From positions 1 to 40,113 of the forward strand of contig JBOFWM010000009.1 in assembly GCA_051653625.1 (NCBI GenBank): 40,113 nt of DNA, read 5' to 3'. Shown here in pieces: positions 33,170 through 40,113 of the stretch. The notes under the pieces were generated by a model. It saw nothing but the letters and a program-made list of their open reading frames with translations, searched no databases and was not told the DNA's origin. Source of the DNA: SFDP01 sp051653625 (GTDB taxonomy: Bacteria; Bacillota; Clostridia; Lachnospirales; Lachnospiraceae). The translations under genes were made by a program, and so were the position numbers. Numbering within the stretch: the stretch's first letter is position 1; each line of letters opens with the position of its first letter.

Positions 33170-35293
33170 ATGAGGTTGACAAATAATTTTTCAATTGAAA
33201 ATAATGATATGTTATCATTTATTATAGATAACTTTGATGGACCATGTTATATGACGGACATGGATACAAATGAACTATTATTTGTGAATAAAAATATTGA
33301 GCAATTAGTAGGTTCTGATGCTGCGGCACTTTGTGGAAGAAAATGTTATGAAGTATTACAAAATAAAACGGCACCATGTAGTTTTTGCACAAATAAATTT
33401 TTGAAAGAGAATGAACCTTATAAATGGGAATTTTATAATGAATATTTAAACAAATATTTTGATATAAAAGATATGTTATTAATGCATGAAGGTAGAAAGA
33501 TAAGGGTAGAAATTGCTACAGATATTACTGCATTGAAAGAAAAATATTTTGAGCTTGAAAATAAAACAGCAGTTGAAGAGCTGTTGGTGCAATGTGCAGG
33601 TACCTTTTGTAAAGGAGACACGATTGATTATGCAATCGATAAAATCCTTGGTATGGTTGGAAAATACTACAATGCCAATAGAGCATATTTATTTAAAATA
33701 GATGAATTAGAACAGTACGCAACAAAGAGTTATGAATGGTGCGCAGATGGTGTTGAATTACAAATTGATAAACTTCCATTAGCAGTGATATCTGATATAA
33801 TGGAAGATTTAGTATCGAATGGTATTTGTACAGTTGATTGTATTGACGAATCTTTTGATGGAAATTCGATTAATTATAAAATACTTTATGTACAAGGAAT
33901 CAGAAGCTTTCTTGCTGTGTCACTTTACGATAAAGAGAAAACAATAGGTTTTATAGGTGTAGATGATCCTAGGATTAATACAAAAAATATACAATTACTA
34001 CAAACAATATCTATGTTTGTGTCAGATGATCTAAATAAAATGAGAACTGCTGAAAAACTTGAATTTCTAAGTACTCGAGATAGTTTGACAGGATTGTATA
34101 ATCGTAATTATTATGATAGCACATTAAAAGAACTAAGACGGTCCCGCATTGATTGTGTAGGTATTGTTTCTGTAGATATCAATGGATTGAAAATCATTAA
34201 TGAAAAGTATGGGCATAGCTTTGGAGATCGATATATTATAAATTGTGCAGATATTTTAAAAGAACATTTTAAAGATAAAGTGTTTCGTATTGGTGGAGAT
34301 GAATTCATTATATTTTTACAACATACTAAATACTTAGAATTTAATAAGCATATTTTGACATTGGAAGAAAAATTAAAGAAGAATACGCAAGTTAGTATGT
34401 CTATTGGAGTGAGTTGGTGTGAAAATATTGAGGATATAGATAAACACTTAAAAGCTGCAGATGCTTTGATGATTAAAAATAAAAATAATCATTACAGAAA
34501 TATAGAAGACTGTATAAAAGGAATTTATAATGAATCAGAAGAAGCATTATTAGATGAAATTAAGAAGAACCAATTTGAAATTTTATTACAACCAAAATTA
34601 TCTATTGATACTATGAAAATAATTGGTGCAGAAGCATTAATACGTAAAAAGGATGAGGCAGGAAAATATATTCCACCATATTTATTTGTTTCAAGGTATG
34701 AATCGCAAGGCACTATTTATCTGATTGACTTATTTGTACTTCGTCAAGTATGTGAATTTTTGGCGGATATGAGAAAGGAAGGATTTGAAGAGTTACCACA
34801 CATATCAGTTAACTTTTCAAGAGTAACTCTTCTTGTTACAGATATACAAGGTAGAGCGATAGAGATATGTGATGAATATGGAATTGATTGTTCTATGATA
34901 ACAATTGAAGTTACAGAAGATTGTGGATTTGTAGAATCTGCTGCAATTGGTCATGCAATTGGAAGATTAAAGGAAGTTGGGTTTAAAATTTCCCTAGATG
35001 ACTTTGGTTGCAAATATTCAAATATTGAAATAGTAAGCTCTATATCATTTGATGAGGTGAAAATAGATAAAAGTCTTTTATACAGCAATCATATGTCAAA
35101 ACATATAATATTAGGGCATATAATTGAAATGTTCCAATCGTTTCCGGATATTGCAGTTGTTGTTGAGGGAATTGAAGAAGAAGAGCATTTAAATCTATTA
35201 AATGATTATAAAGGGTTAATTGGACAAGGATATTTATTTTCGAAACCTGTGTCAAAAGAATTATTTATCGAACAATATAAAGAAACGTTATAA
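33170..35293 (+). CDS. PAS-GAF-GGDEF-EAL cyclic-di-GMP signalling protein (first copy)
   Basis: This 707-residue cytoplasmic protein should make or break cyclic-di-GMP in response to a signal. The order is PAS (about 15-120) with the cysteine cluster CYEVLQNKTAPCSFC, GAF (about 130-300), GGDEF (about 305-460, motif RIGGDEF at 375-379) and EAL (about 470-705, EAL at 488-490). The EAL domain keeps the metal and catalytic positions (VNFSR, EVTED, LDDFGCKYS, VKIDK, VEGIE, GQGY), so phosphodiesterase activity is likely. No RxxD inhibitory site precedes the GGDEF motif. GAAAGGATAC precedes the ATG. It has its own terminator, so it is transcribed apart from its near-duplicate downstream. Confidence 0.92.
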   Translation: MRLTNNFSIENNDMLSFIIDNFDGPCYMTDMDTNELLFVNKNIEQLVGSDAAALCGRKCYEVLQNKTAPCSFCTNKFLKENEPYKWEFYNEYLNKYFDIKDMLLMHEGRKIRVEIATDITALKEKYFELENKTAVEELLVQCAGTFCKGDTIDYAIDKILGMVGKYYNANRAYLFKIDELEQYATKSYEWCADGVELQIDKLPLAVISDIMEDLVSNGICTVDCIDESFDGNSINYKILYVQGIRSFLAVSLYDKEKTIGFIGVDDPRINTKNIQLLQTISMFVSDDLNKMRTAEKLEFLSTRDSLTGLYNRNYYDSTLKELRRSRIDCVGIVSVDINGLKIINEKYGHSFGDRYIINCADILKEHFKDKVFRIGGDEFIIFLQHTKYLEFNKHILTLEEKLKKNTQVSMSIGVSWCENIEDIDKHLKAADALMIKNKNNHYRNIEDCIKGIYNESEEALLDEIKKNQFEILLQPKLSIDTMKIIGAEALIRKKDEAGKYIPPYLFVSRYESQGTIYLIDLFVLRQVCEFLADMRKEGFEELPHISVNFSRVTLLVTDIQGRAIEICDEYGIDCSMITIEVTEDCGFVESAAIGHAIGRLKEVGFKISLDDFGCKYSNIEIVSSISFDEVKIDKSLLYSNHMSKHIILGHIIEMFQSFPDIAVVVEGIEEEEHLNLLNDYKGLIGQGYLFSKPVSKELFIEQYKETL

Positions 35294-35295
35294 AC

Positions 35296-35344
35296 AAAAA
35301 AAGTCTGTGTTTTCTATCGCGAATAGAAACATAGGCTTTTTTTT
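35296..35344 (+). terminator. Intrinsic terminator after the first GGDEF-EAL gene
   Basis: A 22-base imperfect stem (AAAAAAAGTCTGTG and onward against ATAGAAACATAGGC and T-run) with a loop CGCGA lies directly after the stop codon and ends in eight T. Confidence 0.85.
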
Positions 35345-35460
35345 AAGAAAATAATAAAAAATATATTTAAAATATTAATTTTATATAAACCTAGATTTTC
35401 TAATGTTAAAAATGTATAATAAAGTAACACATTAGATGATATATTGAAAGGATATTAATT

Positions 35461-37593
35461 ATGAAATTGGAAATTAATAATAAATACTTGTCACATATCG
35501 TAGATAATTTAGAGGACGTATGTTATCTGTCTGACATAAAAACATATGAATTGATTTATATGAATAAAAAATTGCAAGAAACGCTAGGTTATAATGAGTT
35601 TACGTGCAAAGGTCATAAATGTTATAAAATTTTGCAAAATAAAGAGAAACCTTGTGAATTTTGTACAAATGAAAAATTAAAAGAAAACGAGTATTATAAG
35701 TGGGAACATTATAATGAGTATTTAGATAAATATTTTGAATTATCAGATACTGTTTTTTATGATGGAGATAGAGCAATAAGACTTGAAGTTGCAACAGATA
35801 TTACGGAAAAAAAAGAAAAATATCATGAGTTAAAAATACAAATTTCCAAAGAACAAATGTTGGTCAAATGTGCTAGTACATTATGTAACGAAGGGGATAC
35901 AAATCTTGCAATCAATGAAATACTAGATAATATTGGGAAATACTACAAGGCAAATCGAGCATACCTTTTTGAGATTGATGAGTCGGAACAGTATACAAAT
36001 AATACGCATGAATGGTGTGCAGAGGGGGTAGAACCACAAATTGATTCCTTGCAAAAAGTTCCAATATCAATTATTGCTGATTGGATGGAAAAATTTGTTA
36101 CGATAGGTGCATATTCTATTGATTCTCTTACAAATGATTTAGATGTAAATTCTTCTGATTACAAAATATTAGAAATGCAAGATATTAAAAGTCTCCTCAC
36201 AGTACCTCTTATAAATGATGAGAGAGTGGTTGGATTTATTGGTGTAGATGATCCGACAATTAATCGAGATGATTTACAAATATTAAAAACAGTAGCAATG
36301 TTTATTTTGAATAATTTGAATAAAATTGAAATGACTAAAAAGATTGGATATCTACAAAAACGTGATAAATTGACGCAAGTGTATAATCGGAATCACTATG
36401 ATGCAACAGTCGTAAGGTTAAAAGAAGCGCAAGTTGAAACCGTGGGAATTGTTTATTTGGATATTAATGGACTTAAGGCAATAAATACGAAGTATGGACA
36501 TGAAATGGGAGATAATTATATAACAAATTGTGTAGATTTATTGAAAGAATATTTTGTGGATAATATTTTTCGTATTAGTGGAGATGAATTTATTGTATTT
36601 TGGGAAAATATAAGTTTTAATGATTTTGATGAAAAAATCAAACAATTACAAAAACGGTTAGAGAAAAATAATCAAGTGAGCATAGCAATGGGTACAAGTT
36701 GGTGTGATAATTTAGGAGAACTTGATAAACATATGATATCATCAGATGCGGCGATGTTAAAAGATAAAGAGAATTATCGAAGGAAACGTGATGAACATAT
36801 ACAATTTTTTCAACAAAGTTCTGAGGAGATACTATTAAATGAAATTGCAAATAATAGTTTTGAAATTTTTCTACAACCAAAAGTATTATTAAGCAATCAA
36901 AAAGTAGTAGGTGCAGAAGCATTGATTCGTAAAAAAGATGAAATGGGAAATTGTATCGCACCATATATATTTATTCCTAAATATGAAAGCCAGGGAAATA
37001 TTTTTTTGATTGATTTATTTGTATTACGTCAGGCTTGTGAGTTTCTTGCTACTATGATGAAAAATAACTATACACAATTACCAAGTATTTCTATTAATTA
37101 TTCTAGAATTACAATTCTTGTTACGGATATACATATAAAATCACAAGAAATTTGTAAAGAATATGGTGTAGACCCTTCTATGATTACGATTGAAGTAACG
37201 GAAGATTGTGGATTTGTAGAATCGGCTGCAATAGGACGGTCCATTGTAAAGCTTAAAGAAATTGGATTTCGAATATCATTAGATGATTTTGGGTGTAAAT
37301 ATTCAAATATTGAAATATTAAGCGCAGTATCCTTTGATGAAGTAAAACTTGATAAAAGTTTGTTGAATGATAATAATAACAATACATCAAAACAAATTAT
37401 ATTAGAGCATTTGATTGAAATGTTTCAATCATTTCCAGATATTGCACTTGTTATGGAAGGAATTGAAAACAAAGAACAATTAGAACTTTTAAAACACAAT
37501 AAAGGATTAATTGGACAAGGATATTTATTTTCAAAACCTTTACCAAAAGAAAAGTTTTTAGAATATTATATAGAGGCATTAAATCGGGTTTAA
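35461..37593 (+). CDS. PAS-GAF-GGDEF-EAL cyclic-di-GMP signalling protein (second copy)
   Basis: This 710-residue protein matches its neighbour over its whole length, so the pair arose by tandem duplication. Domains: PAS with cysteine cluster CYKILQNKEKPCEFC, GAF, GGDEF-type (motif RISGDEF at 373-377) and EAL (EAL at 486-488). The first Gly of GGDEF is Ser, a change found in some working cyclases but also in regulatory domains. The EAL catalytic positions are retained (INYSR, EVTED, LDDFGCKYS, VKLDK, MEGIE, GQGY). GAAAGGATATTAATT precedes the ATG. It may form an operon with the membrane GGDEF protein at 37639, 45 bases downstream. Confidence 0.92.
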   Translation: MKLEINNKYLSHIVDNLEDVCYLSDIKTYELIYMNKKLQETLGYNEFTCKGHKCYKILQNKEKPCEFCTNEKLKENEYYKWEHYNEYLDKYFELSDTVFYDGDRAIRLEVATDITEKKEKYHELKIQISKEQMLVKCASTLCNEGDTNLAINEILDNIGKYYKANRAYLFEIDESEQYTNNTHEWCAEGVEPQIDSLQKVPISIIADWMEKFVTIGAYSIDSLTNDLDVNSSDYKILEMQDIKSLLTVPLINDERVVGFIGVDDPTINRDDLQILKTVAMFILNNLNKIEMTKKIGYLQKRDKLTQVYNRNHYDATVVRLKEAQVETVGIVYLDINGLKAINTKYGHEMGDNYITNCVDLLKEYFVDNIFRISGDEFIVFWENISFNDFDEKIKQLQKRLEKNNQVSIAMGTSWCDNLGELDKHMISSDAAMLKDKENYRRKRDEHIQFFQQSSEEILLNEIANNSFEIFLQPKVLLSNQKVVGAEALIRKKDEMGNCIAPYIFIPKYESQGNIFLIDLFVLRQACEFLATMMKNNYTQLPSISINYSRITILVTDIHIKSQEICKEYGVDPSMITIEVTEDCGFVESAAIGRSIVKLKEIGFRISLDDFGCKYSNIEILSAVSFDEVKLDKSLLNDNNNNTSKQIILEHLIEMFQSFPDIALVMEGIENKEQLELLKHNKGLIGQGYLFSKPLPKEKFLEYYIEALNRV

Positions 37594-37638
37594 TATTTTA
37601 TGTTTGTAGTTTAAACAAAATTAAGGAGAACAAGTAAT

Positions 37639-39348
37639 ATGAATTTACAAAATTATTACATGCAAATAGCAGGTTTGATAATTATATTTTTTGTATATAC
37701 GTACTTGATATTTGACTTGGGTGATATTTTTTTAGTAAATCCTCGACTGAAAAGGGGTGGGCAAACAATAGTAGGGATTGTAAATGCAATAGCTATAGTC
37801 GCAATTACAATAATTCTACGAACCGATACGGTGGTTGGATGTGCCTGTATTGGGATATTGATTTTAGTGGAATTTTTAATGTTCTATAAAGATAATTTAT
37901 TAAGAATTATAGCGCTTGTACTTTCTTTTTATATCAATGTATTGCTGGTAAGATCGATTAGTGTTAGTGTGTTAGCAATGATAAAGGGTGTATCGATTCA
38001 AACATTGCTTCTTGATAATAGTGTTTTTATTAATACTTTTAGTTTAAGTTTTTTTATACTTAATATCTTGCTTGTATTGCTTATAAAGTTTCTAGTCAAA
38101 GAACGTGCAAGAGCGGCAGCAGAAGAGCTGCACCAATTGATTTTTATTGTTTGTTGGACGGGTGTTGTAATTTCTTATCTTCTCTTTGTAAATACAGGAA
38201 TATATATAGATGAAATAGTTTGTGATTATGCAGTCCAAAATCAACTAGCATTATCAATTACATTATTATTTGGATATTTTATCGTGTTCTTTTTTACACT
38301 GCAGGTTGGGGAATCTGTCTTTATAAAAAAGAAAAATTTAGAGTTATCTCAAACAATTGAGAATGAACAACAATTTAAGGATGCAGTCATAAAAGATGCA
38401 TTAAATGTATATGAAATAAATTTGTCAAAAGATTTATTGACAAGAGGGTTTGAAGAGCATTCTGATTTATTGAAAATATGTTCTTATACATATAGTGATT
38501 TATTAGAGCCTTTAGTACCGAAATATATATACAGTGATGATATTGCAATGTTTAAAAAATATGTATCAACAAAAAATCTTTTAGAGGAATATCATCGTGG
38601 GAAAAAAGTAACAGAAATTGTTTATCGTAGATTAAAAAAAGAAGGCGATTATCGATGGGCTAAGGCTGCTGCAAATCTATATGAAGATAATTCATCGGGA
38701 GATATTTATGCATTTGTGTATGTTAAAGATATTCATGAAGAAAAAATATTAGAAATAGAACTTAAAAAGAAAGCGGAACGTGATTCTTTAACAAATTTAT
38801 ATAATAAAGGAACAACAGAAAAATTGATTTCAGATTTTGTATCTGTTCGAAGTAAACGTCCTCACAAAGGTGTATTATTTATTATTGATGTTGATAATTA
38901 TAAAATGATTAATGATCTTTTGGGGCATTCGTTTGGAGATGAAGTACTATGTGAACTTTCAGAAAATCTAAAAAATATATTTAGAAGTTCGCCGGAAGAA
39001 TCAGATAGTAGAGAAGATATAGTGGGTCGTGTTGGTGGAGATGAGTTTATGATTTTCATGAAGAATACTACAAATAGAAATCTTATTATTAAAAAAGCAG
39101 AAAGAATATGTAAGTCATTTAACAAGACGTATAAAACAAATAATCATACTAAGATTACAATTTCAAGTAGTATAGGTATTGCAATATTTCCAGACCATGG
39201 AACGACTTTTGAGGATTTATATAAAAGAGCAGATATAGCACTTTATCTTTCGAAGGGGAAAGGTAAGAATATTTACTCGTTATATAATGGGGAAGAATTT
39301 ATTGGATATGAAAGTAAGCGTGGAGAGATAGATTCGCTTTATACATAA
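37639..39348 (+). CDS. Seven-span membrane sensor diguanylate cyclase (PAS-GGDEF)
   Basis: This 569-residue protein has about seven membrane spans in residues 5-230, a PAS-like region (about 255-380, ending YRWAKAAANLYEDNSSGDIYAFVYVKDIHEEK) and a C-terminal GGDEF domain (about 385-555, RVGGDEF at 466-470, with FIIDVDNYKMINDLLGHSFGD for the metal and nucleotide). It should make cyclic-di-GMP in response to a membrane-sensed signal. The position of the inhibitory RxxD reads SRED, so product inhibition may be weak. AAGGAGAAC precedes the ATG. No EAL domain is present. Confidence 0.9.
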   Translation: MNLQNYYMQIAGLIIIFFVYTYLIFDLGDIFLVNPRLKRGGQTIVGIVNAIAIVAITIILRTDTVVGCACIGILILVEFLMFYKDNLLRIIALVLSFYINVLLVRSISVSVLAMIKGVSIQTLLLDNSVFINTFSLSFFILNILLVLLIKFLVKERARAAAEELHQLIFIVCWTGVVISYLLFVNTGIYIDEIVCDYAVQNQLALSITLLFGYFIVFFFTLQVGESVFIKKKNLELSQTIENEQQFKDAVIKDALNVYEINLSKDLLTRGFEEHSDLLKICSYTYSDLLEPLVPKYIYSDDIAMFKKYVSTKNLLEEYHRGKKVTEIVYRRLKKEGDYRWAKAAANLYEDNSSGDIYAFVYVKDIHEEKILEIELKKKAERDSLTNLYNKGTTEKLISDFVSVRSKRPHKGVLFIIDVDNYKMINDLLGHSFGDEVLCELSENLKNIFRSSPEESDSREDIVGRVGGDEFMIFMKNTTNRNLIIKKAERICKSFNKTYKTNNHTKITISSSIGIAIFPDHGTTFEDLYKRADIALYLSKGKGKNIYSLYNGEEFIGYESKRGEIDSLYT

Positions 39349-39351
39349 TAT

Positions 39352-39387
39352 AAAAAAGATCAAGATGAAAAATCTTGGTCTTTTTTT
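39352..39387 (+). terminator. Terminator after the membrane GGDEF gene
   Basis: AAAAAAGATCAAGAT (39352-39366) pairs with ATCTTGGTCTTTTTT (39372-39386), with one mismatch and a 5-base loop, followed by a T-run. It stands between the signalling genes and the IS66 element. Confidence 0.85.
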
Positions 39388-39499
39388 ATCTGCAATATAT
39401 TCCTGAATTAATTGTAAGCGTCAACCCAACCACGCATTGCATTAACCCCTCCCCACAAATATAATGACCTCAAAACACTAAATGGAGGGAATTATATTT

Positions 39500-39826
39500 A
39501 TGGAGATTACAAAGAAATACACAGAGGAAGAAAAAAGAAATTTAGTACAAACATTTATGGGCAGTGGGGAGTCTATGCAGGTATGGTGCAAAAAAATGAA
39601 GATTCCATACTCTACATTTCACGGTTGGGTTAAAAAATTTAAGGAACTCGAAGAACATGCCTTTATTGAACTAATCCCATCAGCACCCCCAAAAGTCACC
39701 ACATCAAATGAAAAACCATCATCAATGTTAATTGAGTATGAAAATTTCAAAATAAACATTAAAGAAGATGTGGAAACATATTTTCTTGAAAAAGTGTTGA
39801 AGGTGGTGGCAACTTTAAATGTTTGA
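39500..39826 (+). CDS. tnpA: IS66 accessory protein TnpA
   Basis: This 108-residue protein has a helix-turn-helix near its start (RNLVQTFMGSGESMQVWCKKMKIPYSTFHGWVKKF), typical of IS66 TnpA, which assists transposition. The frame opens six codons earlier at ATG 39482, but GGAGGG overlaps that codon and sits 10 bases before ATG 39500, which is the better start. Its end overlaps tnpB by 8 bases (ATGTTTGA), showing translational coupling. Confidence 0.85.
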   Translation: MEITKKYTEEEKRNLVQTFMGSGESMQVWCKKMKIPYSTFHGWVKKFKELEEHAFIELIPSAPPKVTTSNEKPSSMLIEYENFKINIKEDVETYFLEKVLKVVATLNV

Positions 39827-40113
39827 TTATAGCAAATACCGCATATTTTTATCTTGCGGAAAAACGGACATGAGAAAAAGCATAAATGGCCTTTGTGACA
39901 TTGTTCAGTTTAAATTTGCCCTTGACCCAAGAGAAAAAATGATTTTTGTTTTTTGCAATCAAGCAAGAAACAGGCTGAAATTATTAGTTTGGGAAGACAA
40001 TGGATTTTGGTTGCATTTTAAAAGAATTGAGCAAGGAACTTTTGACTGGCCACAAGAAACCGAAGATGAAAAACACATGGCTTTTACCTACGAAGATTTA
40101 ATTAATCTAATAA
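39819..40113 (+). CDS. tnpB: IS66 accessory protein TnpB, cut by the window end
   Basis: Ninety-eight codons are visible, starting MFDYSKYRIFLSCGKTDMRKSING, then IFVFCNQARNRLKLLVWEDNGFWLHFKRIEQGTFDWP. This is the signature of the IS66 Orf2/TnpB family (CGKTDMRKSIxGL and FxFCNxxRNRLKxLxWDxxGFWLxxKRLExGxFxWP). The gene runs off the right edge. The ATG overlaps the tnpA stop. Confidence 0.9.
   Translation, partial: MFDYSKYRIFLSCGKTDMRKSINGLCDIVQFKFALDPREKMIFVFCNQARNRLKLLVWEDNGFWLHFKRIEQGTFDWPQETEDEKHMAFTYEDLINLI

Larger units (their letters stand above)
39414..40113 (+). mobile_element. IS66-family insertion sequence, left part
   Basis: The left end begins GTAAGCGTCAACCCAACCA at 39414, which fits the GTAAGCG-type terminal repeat of IS66 elements. 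It carries the accessory gene pair tnpA (39500-39826) and tnpB (39819 onward). The transposase gene tnpC and the right end lie beyond the window, so completeness cannot be judged. Confidence 0.8.

Noticed and set aside
1..40113. CRISPR arrays, tRNA or rRNA genes, prophage or plasmid replication genes.
   Set aside because: No regularly spaced repeats, clover-leaf-like sequences or replication proteins were seen on reading through; subtle small RNAs cannot be excluded without a covariance search.

Overview
This window is low-GC Gram-positive DNA. It has strong AGGAGG-type ribosome binding sites, sigma-A-like promoters, LplB/YtcP-type sugar ABC transporters, a helix-turn-helix protein joined to a desulfoferrodoxin-like domain, and PAS-GAF-GGDEF-EAL proteins with a cysteine cluster. 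That gene mix is typical of Clostridia, most likely a Lachnospiraceae-like anaerobe. The placement is inferred from gene content. No rRNA or tRNA gene and no CRISPR array was seen.

Layout. (1) 1-3930 is an accessory island. It holds a small secreted peptide resembling the lactococcin 972 bacteriocin family, a large multi-pass membrane protein of the bacteriocin-associated (DUF1430-like) kind and its ABC ATPase. A broken gene remnant follows. The block is bracketed by two near-identical 164-bp direct repeats with conserved dyads; the second copy forms the leader of a lone amino-acid-type ABC ATPase (3950-4708). (2) 4700-12304 is fructan locus 1: a LacI-type regulator with a YesL-like protein and an unknown membrane-anchored protein on the minus strand, and on the plus strand two sugar permeases, a lipoprotein binding protein and a cytoplasmic GH32 enzyme. 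(3) 12470-22398 is a mixed region: a pseudouridine synthase, a flagellin lysine methylase-like protein, an aldo/keto reductase, a GNAT protein, an HD protein, the HTH-desulfoferrodoxin fusion, a J-domain membrane protein with a lipoprotein, and a Crp/Fnr regulator divergent from a MATE exporter and a nitroreductase. (4) 22560-26700 is a sugar-modification cluster (two Gfo/Idh/MocA oxidoreductases around a TIM-barrel isomerase) facing an AraC regulator. (5) 26734-32984 is fructan locus 2, with the same gene order as locus 1 but its own LacI regulator and different operators. (6) 33170-39348 holds three cyclic-di-GMP signalling genes, two of them a tandem duplicate pair. (7) 39414-40113 is the left end of an IS66-family insertion sequence that runs off the window.

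How it fits together. Each fructan locus appears to import short fructose-containing oligosaccharides through an ABC importer and cut them in the cytoplasm with GH32. Neither encodes the transporter ATPase, so a shared ATPase elsewhere is expected. Both importer operons have a TTGACA promoter with palindromic operator candidates around it, consistent with local repression by the adjacent LacI-type proteins. The most unusual structure is the duplicated leader around the bacteriocin module.
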